22,277 bases of DNA from Ruminococcaceae bacterium UBA7080 (GTDB lineage: Bacteria > Bacillota > Clostridia > Oscillospirales > Acutalibacteraceae): positions 59,829 to 82,105 of the forward strand of contig DKZG01000034.1 in assembly GCA_002493595.1 (NCBI GenBank), in the 5' to 3' direction. The position numbers and the translations under genes were made by a program. Each line of letters begins with the position of its first letter. Position 1 is the first letter of the stretch. The notes below the pieces were generated by a model. The model did not search any database, was not told the DNA's origin, and saw only the letters and a program-made list of their open reading frames with translations. Shown piece after piece: positions 8,126 to 16,186 of the stretch.

Positions 8126-8155
8126 TAATACGATATATAGTTAAGGGTGATGAAA

Positions 8156-8719
8156 ATGACTTTAGATGAGCTTGAATTAGAATGCAAAGGCTGTACAAAA
8201 TGTGAGTTGTGTGAAGGCAGGACAAACCTTGTTTTCGGCAAAGGCAAAAAGGATGCCGATATTATGCTTATCGGTGAGGGCCCCGGTGAAAATGAGGATT
8301 TGCAGGGTCAGCCTTTTGTAGGCAGATCGGGGCAGCTGCTTGATAAATTTCTTGCAAGCGTTGACCTTTCAAGAGATAAAAATGTATATATAGCAAATAT
8401 GGTTAAATGCCGTCCTCCCCATAACCGCGACCCGAAGCCCGAGGAGCAGGAGCAGTGCATAAAGTGGCTGAGAGAGCAGTTCAAAATCATTAAGCCGAAA
8501 ATTGTTATTTGTGTCGGCAGAATTGCTGCACAGCGACTTATTGACAAAAACTTCAGGGTAACAAAGCAGCACGGAGAGTTTATAGATAAAAACGGCACCC
8601 TGTTTATGGGCACATATCACCCGGCTGCGATTTTGCGTAATCCCAATAATAAAGAGGCCGCATTTGGTGACTGGCTTAAGGTAAGGGATAAGATTGAAGA
8701 GCTCGGTATAGAAATTTAA
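8156..8719 (+). CDS. Uracil-DNA glycosylase, family 4 (4Fe-4S)
   Basis: It removes uracil from DNA to begin base-excision repair. 187 residues, family length. The iron-sulphur ligands expected for family 4 are at Cys13 and Cys16 (GCTKCELCEGR), Cys85 (MVKCRPPHNRDP) and Cys101. Active-site motif 1 is GEGPGENED (residues 40-48) followed by GQPFVGRSGQLL. The C-terminal motif is YHPAAILRNP (154-163). Two further cysteines, 10 and 19, continue a CxxCxxCxxC spacing. The ATG at 8156 is chosen over GTG 8147 and ATG 8150 because AAGGG (8143-8147) is 8 bases from it. Transcribed alone between its promoter and the terminator at 8731. A fusion or partner role with a phage polymerase, as in SPO1-like proteins, is not indicated. 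Confidence 0.95.
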   Translation: MTLDELELECKGCTKCELCEGRTNLVFGKGKKDADIMLIGEGPGENEDLQGQPFVGRSGQLLDKFLASVDLSRDKNVYIANMVKCRPPHNRDPKPEEQEQCIKWLREQFKIIKPKIVICVGRIAAQRLIDKNFRVTKQHGEFIDKNGTLFMGTYHPAAILRNPNNKEAAFGDWLKVRDKIEELGIEI

Positions 8720-8730
8720 TTTTGTTTTAT

Positions 8731-8768
8731 AAGTCCTCTCCTTTGTCTGAAGAGAGGGCTTATTCTTT
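8731..8768 (+). terminator. Terminator after the uracil-DNA glycosylase gene
   Basis: AAGTCCTCTC (8731-8740) pairs with GAGAGGGCTT (8752-8761) over 10 bp with one G-U pair. The tail (ATTCTTTACTG) is only moderately T-rich. Confidence 0.7.
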
Positions 8769-8799
8769 ACTGTTTCTTAACTTTTTCTTTGATGTGCTT

Positions 8800-8828
8800 T
8801 TGAATTAAGATGATTTAATGTATATAAC
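8800..8828 (+). promoter_or_regulatory. Promoter of the first two-component system
   Basis: TTGAAT (8800-8805), a 17-base spacer and TATAAC (8823-8828), 18 bases before the regulator start codon. No obvious regulator repeats flank it. Confidence 0.55.
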
Positions 8829-8846
8829 GGATAAAGGATTGATTTT

Positions 8847-9551
8847 ATGAAAGAAGAGAAAGCAAAAACTGTTTTGGTTTGTGATGACGACGATGCTATT
8901 TTGGAGTCGCTGAGAATTTATCTTGACAATGAGGGATATCATGTCCTGACTGCATCAAACGGTGTGCAAGCCCTGGAAAAAATACAGGAAAATGTCATTC
9001 ACTGTGTTGTGCTTGATATTATGATGCCGCAGCTTGATGGTCTTAAAACCACACTTAAAATCAGAGAGAAGTTTAATTTCCCTATCATACTTCTTTCTGC
9101 AAAAAGTGAGGATACCGACAAGATAACCGGTCTCGGCTTCGGTGCAGATGATTATGTAACAAAACCGTTTAATCCTCTTGAGCTGGTTGCGCGCGTTAAA
9201 TCTCAGATTAGGCGTTATGTATCTCTGGGCAGTATGGAAATCAAAGCAAGCCAGCTTGTAACAGGCGGTATTGTACTGGATACGGATACAAAGCAGGTTA
9301 CCGTTGACGGGGAGGAGACAAGGCTGACACCTATTGAATATAAGATACTTGAATATCTTATGAGCAATATGGGCAGAGTGCTTTCCTCTTCTCAGATTTA
9401 TGAGGCTGTATGGAATGAACCATCATACACCAGTGAGAAGACGGTGACCGTACATATTCGAAACCTTCGCGAAAAGATTGAAATCAATCCAAAGGATCCG
9501 AAATACTTAAAGGTGGTGTATGGCCTTGGATACAAATGTGAAAAAGTTTAA
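8847..9551 (+). CDS. OmpR-family response regulator
   Basis: A 234-residue regulator. The receiver domain (residues ~7-121) has the acidic pocket CDDDDA (12-17), phosphoacceptor Asp57 in VVLDIMMP, Ser84 in LLSAK and Lys106 in ADDYVTKPF. The OmpR/PhoB winged helix (~135-232) has LTPIEYKILEYLMSN, VTVHIRNLREKIE and the terminal YGLGYKCEKV. All key residues are present, so it should be active. The ATG is preceded by AAAGGA. The gene overlaps the following kinase gene by 32 bases, so the two are translationally coupled partners. The nearest relatives I recognise are VanR/PhoP-like regulators of Clostridia. The target genes are not evident. Confidence 0.95.
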   Translation: MKEEKAKTVLVCDDDDAILESLRIYLDNEGYHVLTASNGVQALEKIQENVIHCVVLDIMMPQLDGLKTTLKIREKFNFPIILLSAKSEDTDKITGLGFGADDYVTKPFNPLELVARVKSQIRRYVSLGSMEIKASQLVTGGIVLDTDTKQVTVDGEETRLTPIEYKILEYLMSNMGRVLSSSQIYEAVWNEPSYTSEKTVTVHIRNLREKIEINPKDPKYLKVVYGLGYKCEKV

Positions 9552-11949
9552 ATTTTCCTTACCGGGCAAAATACTGTGTATTGTCATATGCTTTGCAACG
9601 CTTATTACTGCAACGGGACTTGCTTCTGCGTGTGCTGCAACATTTGCTTATTGTGATAATGGGGAAGTTAAAAGTTTTACGGACAGTTTTCCGTTTAGGA
9701 ATAAATTTTTTGGCGATCTGTTGGGCATGTTGAATGAAGCATCCTCCGATACTATAATAAAAGATTATAATAACGCTATGGAAAAGCAGCGCAAGACGAC
9801 AGTGGGGGATGTATATAGCCGGTTTGAAGCGGATTATGATGATATTTTTTCAAAGCTGTCGGATGAGGAAATTCTTGATAACAGTTATGAGGATTATATC
9901 TATGAACGAGCTTTTGAAAACGAATACGGTGCATTTAATTTTAGCTTGGATGCACAGGAGATATTCTCGCAGATCAGCAATTATCGTGATAAAACAGCAA
10001 TAAGAAAATTAATTAACAGCAAATACAGTGCATTTATAACGGACAGACAAACTGACGCTGTAAGTTATTATATAGGGAATTTTGGTTATAGATATTTCGA
10101 TACAGAGAAAAGTCTTAAGTATTCGGTTAAATATCAAAATAATATTGTGTCCAATGTTGATTTGACTGAAAAAGATGTTTATAATCACGATATTTATTTT
10201 GTATATAAGGATGGAAAATTGAACTCCAAAGGACTTCCCGAAGAGTTGATCGAAGAGCTCGGCAATTACATAACCTCTTCGAAATATTATAAAAAAACTT
10301 TTGTGCTTGTATGTTTTGAGTTTCCCGAACAGACCGCCAAAAAGGTGAATTATCTGAATCTTCATAATATTATTGAGTATGCCGATCATTATGACAAATA
10401 TTACGGATTAATGGAATTTGAACCGATTGCACTTTCCTGCCAAAATAATTTTGTGTTGTATGCTGCTTTTGCTGTTTTAATGCTCATCGCATCGTTTGCA
10501 GCTGCATTCGGTTATTTTACAACAGCAGGCAGACGGAATGAGCATTCACCTGCAAAGCTGGCATTTATAGATTATATTCCGTTTGAAATTCACCTTGGTA
10601 TCGCGTCGGCACTTGGAACAGGGGCAACGTTTTTCTTGGTGCAAATAATTGACGGAGTGGATTTGTCAATCCCGCTGTTGGCAGCGATTCTTATTTATGC
10701 GGCTGTTATATGGTTTCTTGTTTTTGAATTTTGTGCATCTGTTGCAAGATATGCAAAATCCGAAAAGAAATTTTATAATACCTTTTTGCTGTTTCATTTG
10801 TTTAAAATACTTTTTATAGTTGCTAAAAAGCTTTTTGAGCTTGATAAACGTATTTTAAGAAATATGAAAAGCTCAGCTAAAAAGACCTTTGGTACTTTAA
10901 CCTATGCACCTAAGAAATTTAAAAGAAATATAATCCTGCTGTCAGTTTTATATGTGTTTTGCAATTTGATTGCGGCTTTCCTTTTGGCACTGCTGTATAG
11001 TTGGGCAGTGGATTATTATGAATTTTTCCCGAGTATGCTTGCATTTGTCGGCACAATTGCCGATTTGGGTGCAAATATTGCATTGTTTATAAAAGTGCTT
11101 CGATATATTAAGCAGCTTGATATGATTATAGATGCCGCGTCAAGGCACGAGGATATTGCGATGGATATCGACACTTTGCCGCAGTCACTTAAAAGCCTTG
11201 CTTTAAGCATGCAGAGCACGAATGCACAGCTGCAAAATGCGGTAGCAAAAGCTGTTAAGGATGAAAGACTGAAAACAGAGCTTATCACCAACGTTTCACA
11301 CGACCTGAAAACGCCGCTGACCTCCATCATCACATATGTTGACCTGCTTTCAAAATGTGACATACAGGATGAAAAGGCACAGGAATATATCAGAGTACTT
11401 GAGTCAAGAGGTGCAAAACTTAAAAGACTTATAGAGGATTTAATAGAAGCATCAAAGGTTACTTCGGGCAACATTACGATTAATCCGTCAAGGCTTAATC
11501 TTTATGAGCTGTGTCTTCAGGCGACAGTTGATACGCAGCCGGATTTTGAAAAGGAAGGGCTTGAGCTGATTGTTAAGGAGAATAATAATCCTCCTACCAT
11601 TTTTGCCGATGGATCCAAATCTTTCAGGATTGTTGAAAACCTGCTGTCAAATGCAAGAAAATACAGTGCAAAAGGCTCTCGTGTTTATGTAAATGTTTAC
11701 GAAGAATACGGAATGGGTGTGTTTGAAATCAAAAATATTTCTGCTCAGCCGCTTGATATTTCACCTGAAGAGCTGACTGAAAGATTTGTGCGCGGTGACA
11801 AATCGCGTAATCTGGAAGGCAATGGCTTGGGACTTTCAATTGCCAAGGAGCTTTGCAAGGCGCAAAACGGTGATTTGGAACTTATAATCGACGGCGATTT
11901 GTTTAAAGCGAAGGCAAAGCTTCCCGTTATAAAAGAGAATAATAAATAA
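9520..11949 (+). CDS. Multi-span membrane sensor histidine kinase
   Basis: 809 residues. A first membrane helix (about 15-42) is followed by roughly 265 extracytoplasmic residues rich in Tyr, Asp and Lys. A block of about six helices comes next (near 310-334, 354-377, 383-408, 419-437, 470-496, 505-529). The cytosolic kinase core has phosphoacceptor His594 in NVSHDLKTPLTS, N box ENLLSNARKY (706-715), a G1-like box with VFEIKNIS, and G2 box EGNGLGLSIAK (766-776). The large external loop plus multi-helix block is far more elaborate than a two-helix VanS and suggests both an external and a membrane-derived cue. The ATG overlaps the regulator gene and has AAAGGTGG just upstream. The cognate regulator is the preceding gene. 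The signal is unknown. Confidence 0.93.
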   Translation: MALDTNVKKFKFSLPGKILCIVICFATLITATGLASACAATFAYCDNGEVKSFTDSFPFRNKFFGDLLGMLNEASSDTIIKDYNNAMEKQRKTTVGDVYSRFEADYDDIFSKLSDEEILDNSYEDYIYERAFENEYGAFNFSLDAQEIFSQISNYRDKTAIRKLINSKYSAFITDRQTDAVSYYIGNFGYRYFDTEKSLKYSVKYQNNIVSNVDLTEKDVYNHDIYFVYKDGKLNSKGLPEELIEELGNYITSSKYYKKTFVLVCFEFPEQTAKKVNYLNLHNIIEYADHYDKYYGLMEFEPIALSCQNNFVLYAAFAVLMLIASFAAAFGYFTTAGRRNEHSPAKLAFIDYIPFEIHLGIASALGTGATFFLVQIIDGVDLSIPLLAAILIYAAVIWFLVFEFCASVARYAKSEKKFYNTFLLFHLFKILFIVAKKLFELDKRILRNMKSSAKKTFGTLTYAPKKFKRNIILLSVLYVFCNLIAAFLLALLYSWAVDYYEFFPSMLAFVGTIADLGANIALFIKVLRYIKQLDMIIDAASRHEDIAMDIDTLPQSLKSLALSMQSTNAQLQNAVAKAVKDERLKTELITNVSHDLKTPLTSIITYVDLLSKCDIQDEKAQEYIRVLESRGAKLKRLIEDLIEASKVTSGNITINPSRLNLYELCLQATVDTQPDFEKEGLELIVKENNNPPTIFADGSKSFRIVENLLSNARKYSAKGSRVYVNVYEEYGMGVFEIKNISAQPLDISPEELTERFVRGDKSRNLEGNGLGLSIAKELCKAQNGDLELIIDGDLFKAKAKLPVIKENNK

Positions 11950-11955
11950 ATGCAG

Positions 11956-11984
11956 GGACTGTCCGAAAAGGACAGTCCTTTTTT
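11956..11984 (+). terminator. Rho-independent terminator of the two-component operon
   Basis: GGACTGTCC (11956-11964) pairs perfectly with GGACAGTCC (11970-11978) around GAAAA, followed by six T. Confidence 0.95.
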
Positions 11985-12029
11985 ATGTGCTTTTTTAATT
12001 GCCGTTAGATTGGAATTTATTTCCTGTGG

Positions 12030-12058
12030 TTGATAATGATTCAATATAATGATATAAT
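12030..12058 (+). promoter_or_regulatory. Sigma-A promoter of the rlmB operon
   Basis: TTGATA (12030-12035), a 17-base spacer and perfect TATAAT (12053-12058), about 30 bases before the start codon. Confidence 0.78.
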
Positions 12059-12089
12059 TAATATTAAATAAAATGTGGAGATACAAAAT

Positions 12090-12848
12090 ATGCAGGGAGC
12101 AGAGAATATAACAAATGATAATCTCATTATAGGCAGAAATGCTGTGATAGAGCTTTTAAAAAGCGGACGCGAAGTAGAAAATGTATTAATTGCCAAGGGA
12201 GAGCGAGAGGGTTCGGTCAACCGCATTATTGCAATGTGCAGAGAAAAGGGTATTGTGATTAAAAATGTTGACCGAAAAAAGCTTGATTTTATGTGTGCAA
12301 ATGCCAATCATCAGGGCGTTGCTGCCAATGTACCTGCACACAGCTATTCAAGTGTTGATGAGATTTTGAGTTTTGCACAGCAGCGGGGTGAAGCGCCTTT
12401 TATAATTTTGTGTGATGAAATTGAGGACAGCCATAATTTAGGCGCGATTATCAGAAGTGCTGAGGCATGCGGTGCTCACGGGGTTATCATTCCGAAAAGG
12501 CGCAATGTAGGACTTAATTTTATTGTGGCAAAAACCTCCTGCGGTGCGCTCGAATATATGAAAGTGGCAAGGGTAAGTAATCTTGCCTCAACAATTGATG
12601 CTTTAAAAAAGAAAAATATCTGGGTCTATTGCGCGGACATGGATGGTCAGCCGTGGTGCAAAACAGATTTTTCAGGCGGTTGTGCTCTTGTTATCGGCAG
12701 TGAAGGCAGGGGTGTAGGCAGACTTATTAAAGAAAAATGCGATGTGACGGTAAGTCTTCCTATGTGCGGTGAGGTTAATTCGCTCAACGCCTCGGTTGCT
12801 GCAGGTATTATTATGTATGAGGTTACAAAACAAAGACTTGGATTATGA
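12090..12848 (+). CDS. rlmB: 23S rRNA 2'-O-methyltransferase, RlmB/TrmH family (SPOUT)
   Basis: A SAM-dependent 2'-O-ribose methyltransferase, best matched to RlmB (G2251 of 23S rRNA in E. coli). 252 residues. An N-terminal L30e-like substrate-binding domain (about 10-85) has IIGRNAVIELLKSG and NHQGVAA. The C-terminal SPOUT trefoil-knot domain has motif 1 DSHNLGAIIRSAEACG (113-128), motif 2 LVIGSEGRGV (200-209) and motif 3 SLPMCGEVNSLNASVAAG (222-239). The ATG at 12090 is chosen over GTG 12075 because GGAG (12077-12080) lies 9 bases upstream. The stop is TGA. The next gene begins 10 bases later, so the two form an operon. Exact target nucleotide is uncertain because related TrmH-family enzymes share these motifs. 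Confidence 0.92.
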   Translation: MQGAENITNDNLIIGRNAVIELLKSGREVENVLIAKGEREGSVNRIIAMCREKGIVIKNVDRKKLDFMCANANHQGVAANVPAHSYSSVDEILSFAQQRGEAPFIILCDEIEDSHNLGAIIRSAEACGAHGVIIPKRRNVGLNFIVAKTSCGALEYMKVARVSNLASTIDALKKKNIWVYCADMDGQPWCKTDFSGGCALVIGSEGRGVGRLIKEKCDVTVSLPMCGEVNSLNASVAAGIIMYEVTKQRLGL

Positions 12849-12858
12849 GTGATGAAAT

Positions 12859-15318
12859 ATGAGTGAGAATTTATCTATTGATGAAATTATCAAGCAAGCG
12901 GAGGCTATCAGAAAAAAGACACTGAAAACAGCTCAGTCAGCAATGAAGGAAATAGACTCAACAGCACGTGAGATAACTGAGCGGGATATGAAAGTGCCTA
13001 AGGTTCAGCCGGAGAATATTGTTATTGAGCCTAAGTCTGCTGACAGAATCAGAAAAAATGATCTGCAGAAAACAGCAGTTATCGGTTCCCCTAATTTATC
13101 TGACAGTAAATCGGGGGAAGAAAAAACAAAAGTTGTTGACCAAAAAACAAAGGCTGTTAAGATTGAGGATAAAACGGGTGTAATTGAAAGTTTTTCCGAT
13201 GTCAAAAAGAAGAAGAGCTTTTTTACAAACCGGGGTACAGAGCCTGTTTATTCAAAACTTCCGCCGGAAACGGTTGAAAGACCTGCTACCATAAAAAGCA
13301 AATCTAAATTTGATAAAGCATCGGATTTGCAGGAGCTTCCGACAATCGTTTCCGTTGATGAATTGGAACATACCAAGTTATCTCCCATTGATTACATAAG
13401 TCAGGGTGAAAATTATGACAGCGATGAGGGAGAGCAGATTGTTCTTGATGGTTTTGAGGATATGAATGAGGCTGTCTCCAAAATAGATGAAGATGTTGCC
13501 GAAAAGCAGCTTAAGGAAAGACGTCGTGAAAAGGTCAACAAATTTCGTTTATTCAGTCCGGATGAAATTGACAGGAATCATGACAGCACAAGGACAGTGA
13601 AAAACGAATATGAAAGCGGTGACGAAAAGACGGCTTTTATGGAAAGGCTTTTTGCGTCAAAATCCTCGGTTACCCTTTCCGTTTCACTTACTTTAGTTTT
13701 ATCTGTTATTCTGGGGCTTATGACCTTTTTCAAAGACAGTGCATATATGCCGTCCTTCCTGCTGGATTATACTGCTTATTTTATTACAGTAGATGTGATT
13801 TTTGCACTGATAATTCTGATTAATATTAAAACAATTATTCATGGCTTTAAACTGAAAAACGGCATAAACAGTGATTTGCCGATTGCTGTTGTAAATATAA
13901 TTGTGCTGGCTCATACTATTTTGATGACACTGGACAGCAATGTTTATCTTGACGGCGGCAATATTTATCCTCTTGCGGCAAGCTTTGCGCTGTTTATCAG
14001 CGGGGTAGGAAAACACTGTCTGCTTTCACGTATTATTGACAATTTTGAATTTTTGACCGGGCTTGATGAAACACACACTGTTGAGGATATATTGAATACG
14101 GTTGATGCAACAATCATTAGCAGAGGGCTGCTTACAGGTGAAGCAAGCTTAAAAACAAGTATAAAAACGGATTTCCCTACTAAGTTTCTTGATATCAGCA
14201 GCAGTGATGAGCCGGCAGACAAAATTGCAAAGGTAACCGGCATGATTATGCTCGGACTCAGTACTGTATTATTTGTTATATTTACCATAATTAATAACAG
14301 CTGGCATATGGGACTTAATATTGCTGTGTGCGCTGTGTGTATTTCCGTTCCTTGTATTTCTCTTTTGAATACCAACAGCGCTCTTTTGGGTGTGTCAAAG
14401 GTGCTTAAAAACAACGGCGCCATGATAAACGGCTTTGAGGGTGCAAAAATTGCTGACAATGCCAATGCAATTGTAATTGAAGCACAGGATTTGTTCGGTA
14501 CGAACAGCTGTGAAATACATGGTATTAAAACCTTTAATGGCGCAAAGGCTGATGATGTAATACTTAAAACAGCAGCAGTTATTATGAAAACCAAAAGTCC
14601 GCTTTCATATGTTTTTGATGATGTGGTTATAGGAAAGCAGACGATTTTGCCTGATGTTGACGGCATTGTGTATGAGGATCGGCTTGGTACATCAGCATGG
14701 ATTTACAGAAAGAAAATACTTGTAGGTACAAGGGAACTGCTTATTCACCACGGCGTGCAGGTGCCTAAGGAGGAATTTGAGGCAAGGTATACGCGAAAGG
14801 GACGAAAAATACTCTATTTAGCAGTTACAGGCAAGGTGATGGGTATGTTTGTTGTATCTTACAATGCCGATCCTGCTTTAAAGAGAGCGCTGAAAAAGCT
14901 TGAGAAAAGCGGAATGACTATACTTGTAAAAAGTGCTGACCCGTTTATTAATGATGAAAGCATTGCACAGCTGTTTGCGCTGCCCGACGGTTTTGTGCGT
15001 GTTATGAATTCATCAAACGGCAGGGCATTTGAGAAGTATTCAAATATGTGTGCTGAAAAATCACCGGCTTATGTGGTTCACAATGGCAGTGCACTCGGTT
15101 TTGTGTCTGCAATGAGCGGTGCAGAAAATCTTGAGGAGACAAGAAGGCTTCTCAGTGTGCTTATTTCTTTTGGCAGTGCGCTGGGCTTCGGTGTAGTTAC
15201 TCTTCTTGCCGGTGTAAGCGGAATAGCACAGCTGGGAGCCGTAAATATTGTGATTTTTCAAATGCTTTGGTGTATATTTGTTGAGATTGTGTTAAAAATA
15301 AAAAGGCTTGGAATATAA
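12859..15318 (+). CDS. Degenerate P1B-type ATPase-like membrane protein (predicted catalytically inactive)
   Basis: 819 residues. Residues 1-265 are highly charged, low-complexity and cytosolic. Eight predicted helices follow (near 270-291, 302-329, 340-358, 369-390, 458-478, 483-509, 763-785, 792-813), the P1B layout. Helix 6 has SVPCIS (496-501) where metal pumps have CPC. From there a remembered P1B consensus aligns without gaps through NNGAMINGFEGAKI to IVIEAQDL (538-545), where pumps have VVFDKTGT. The phosphorylated Asp is thus Glu541 and Lys-Thr become Ala-Gln. Farther on TKSPLS (578-583) replaces SEHPLA, LVKSADP (689-695) replaces MLTGDN, and VVHNGSALG replaces GDGxNDAPAL. The actuator region is shortened. 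Transport is therefore unlikely; a sensor, scaffold or regulator is an inference. It is 10 bases after rlmB and cotranscribed. The Shine-Dalgarno is weak, so coupling is likely. The frame has no disruptions, so it is not a pseudogene. Confidence 0.75.
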   Translation: MSENLSIDEIIKQAEAIRKKTLKTAQSAMKEIDSTAREITERDMKVPKVQPENIVIEPKSADRIRKNDLQKTAVIGSPNLSDSKSGEEKTKVVDQKTKAVKIEDKTGVIESFSDVKKKKSFFTNRGTEPVYSKLPPETVERPATIKSKSKFDKASDLQELPTIVSVDELEHTKLSPIDYISQGENYDSDEGEQIVLDGFEDMNEAVSKIDEDVAEKQLKERRREKVNKFRLFSPDEIDRNHDSTRTVKNEYESGDEKTAFMERLFASKSSVTLSVSLTLVLSVILGLMTFFKDSAYMPSFLLDYTAYFITVDVIFALIILINIKTIIHGFKLKNGINSDLPIAVVNIIVLAHTILMTLDSNVYLDGGNIYPLAASFALFISGVGKHCLLSRIIDNFEFLTGLDETHTVEDILNTVDATIISRGLLTGEASLKTSIKTDFPTKFLDISSSDEPADKIAKVTGMIMLGLSTVLFVIFTIINNSWHMGLNIAVCAVCISVPCISLLNTNSALLGVSKVLKNNGAMINGFEGAKIADNANAIVIEAQDLFGTNSCEIHGIKTFNGAKADDVILKTAAVIMKTKSPLSYVFDDVVIGKQTILPDVDGIVYEDRLGTSAWIYRKKILVGTRELLIHHGVQVPKEEFEARYTRKGRKILYLAVTGKVMGMFVVSYNADPALKRALKKLEKSGMTILVKSADPFINDESIAQLFALPDGFVRVMNSSNGRAFEKYSNMCAEKSPAYVVHNGSALGFVSAMSGAENLEETRRLLSVLISFGSALGFGVVTLLAGVSGIAQLGAVNIVIFQMLWCIFVEIVLKIKRLGI

Positions 15319-15319
15319 T
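15314..15319 (+). promoter_or_regulatory. Possible -10 box for rubrerythrin
   Basis: A perfect TATAAT overlaps the stop codon of the preceding gene, 44 bases before the rubrerythrin start. The -35 position (GTTAAA) is poor. A weak 4-bp GGGG/CCCC hairpin (15323-15340) lies between, without a T tail, so readthrough from the upstream operon is also possible. Confidence 0.4.
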
Positions 15320-15362
15320 TGCAGGGGATCCAAAATACCCCGGCATAAAAGGAGTGGTCTTT

Positions 15363-15905
15363 TTGAAAGATTTAAAATCAACCAAAACACAGGCAAATCT
15401 TATGGCGGCATTCGCAGGTGAAAGTCAGGCCAGAAATAAGTACACCTATTATGCAGATAAAGCTGAAAAGGATGGCTTTATTCAGATTGCACAAATTTTC
15501 AGAGAAACGGCAAAAAATGAAAGAGAGCATGCTGAAATTTGGTTTAAGCTGCTTAACGGCGGCGAGCTTGGTGACACGGCTTCAAATCTTCAGGATGCGG
15601 CAAACGGCGAAAACTATGAGTGGACAGATATGTACCCTGCTTTTGCAGAGGATGCGCGACAGGAGGGCTTTGATCATATCGCATATCTTTTTGATGCCGT
15701 AGCCAAGATTGAAAAGGAGCATGAGGAGCGTTTTCGCAAGCTGCTTGAAAATGTTGAAAACGGACTTGTATTCAGCAGGGATGAGGATAAAATCTGGATA
15801 TGCTCCAACTGCGGCAATATCATTATCGGCAAAGAGGTGCCCAATCAGTGCCCTGTATGTAAAAAGCCAAAGGGATATTTTAAAATCAAAGCGGAAAATT
15901 ATTAA
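15363..15905 (+). CDS. Rubrerythrin (non-haem diiron peroxidase)
   Basis: A cytosolic NAD(P)H-linked peroxidase that protects anaerobes from hydrogen peroxide. 180 residues. The N-terminal ferritin-like four-helix domain has AFAGESQARNKY (ligand Glu20) and NEREHAE (Glu53, His56). A second half follows with FAEDARQEGF and KIEKEHEERF carrying the remaining carboxylate and His ligands. The C-terminal rubredoxin-like iron site is CSNCGN (Cys147, Cys150) with CPVCKKPKGYF (Cys163, Cys166). The TTG at 15363 is chosen: AAAGGAG (15348-15354) is 8 bases upstream and the protein then begins MKDLKSTKTQ, the usual rubrerythrin N-terminus. An in-frame GTG at 15354 would overlap the Shine-Dalgarno. Confidence 0.96.
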   Translation: MKDLKSTKTQANLMAAFAGESQARNKYTYYADKAEKDGFIQIAQIFRETAKNEREHAEIWFKLLNGGELGDTASNLQDAANGENYEWTDMYPAFAEDARQEGFDHIAYLFDAVAKIEKEHEERFRKLLENVENGLVFSRDEDKIWICSNCGNIIIGKEVPNQCPVCKKPKGYFKIKAENY

Positions 15906-15953
15906 CGCTGATGATAATGCAGTGTGCAATTTATTTCTGCCAAAATATAATTT

Positions 15954-15995
15954 AAAAGTCTTGCAATTAAAAATTTGCAGGGCTTTTATTTTTTT
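15954..15995 (+). terminator. Rho-independent terminator of rubrerythrin
   Basis: AAAAGTCTTGCAA (15954-15966) pairs with TTGCAGGGCTTTT (15975-15987) over 13 bp with two G-U pairs, followed by a T-rich tail (ATTTTTTTAC). Confidence 0.9.
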
Positions 15996-16072
15996 ACATC
16001 TTTACCGCTTTTTTACTTTTCTTTTTCTGTTTCTTGCATTTTATATGTTTTAATTGGTACAGATGAAGAAGG

Positions 16073-16126
16073 GTGACATTATTGTAATATTCAAGTCACG
16101 TATATGTAAGTTTCTTTTCATATAAT
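16073..16126 (+). promoter_or_regulatory. Possible promoter and dyad before the glycosyltransferase operon
   Basis: The 281-base gap after rubrerythrin holds its terminator and then AT-rich sequence. TATAAT at 16121-16126 is a good -10, but no convincing -35 lies 16-18 bases before it. An imperfect dyad with arms GTGAC (16073-16077) and GTCAC (16095-16099) sits upstream, where an activator could bind. Nothing else was recognised in the gap. Confidence 0.35.
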
Positions 16127-16186
16127 TTTTAAAGCTTAAAGTATCCGTGTTTTGCAATTTTCAGTATATAGAAAGGCTGTGATTTT

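Noticed and set aside
14120..14150. TGEAS in the pseudo-ATPase as an intact actuator TGES loop
   Set aside because: The surrounding region is too short and lacks the usual flanking actuator pattern; the resemblance may be chance, and it would not restore activity without the phosphorylation site.
15906..16186. Small RNA or riboswitch in the gap before the glycosyltransferase
   Set aside because: After the rubrerythrin terminator I see only AT-rich sequence, a -10 box and a weak dyad; no known riboswitch core was recognised.
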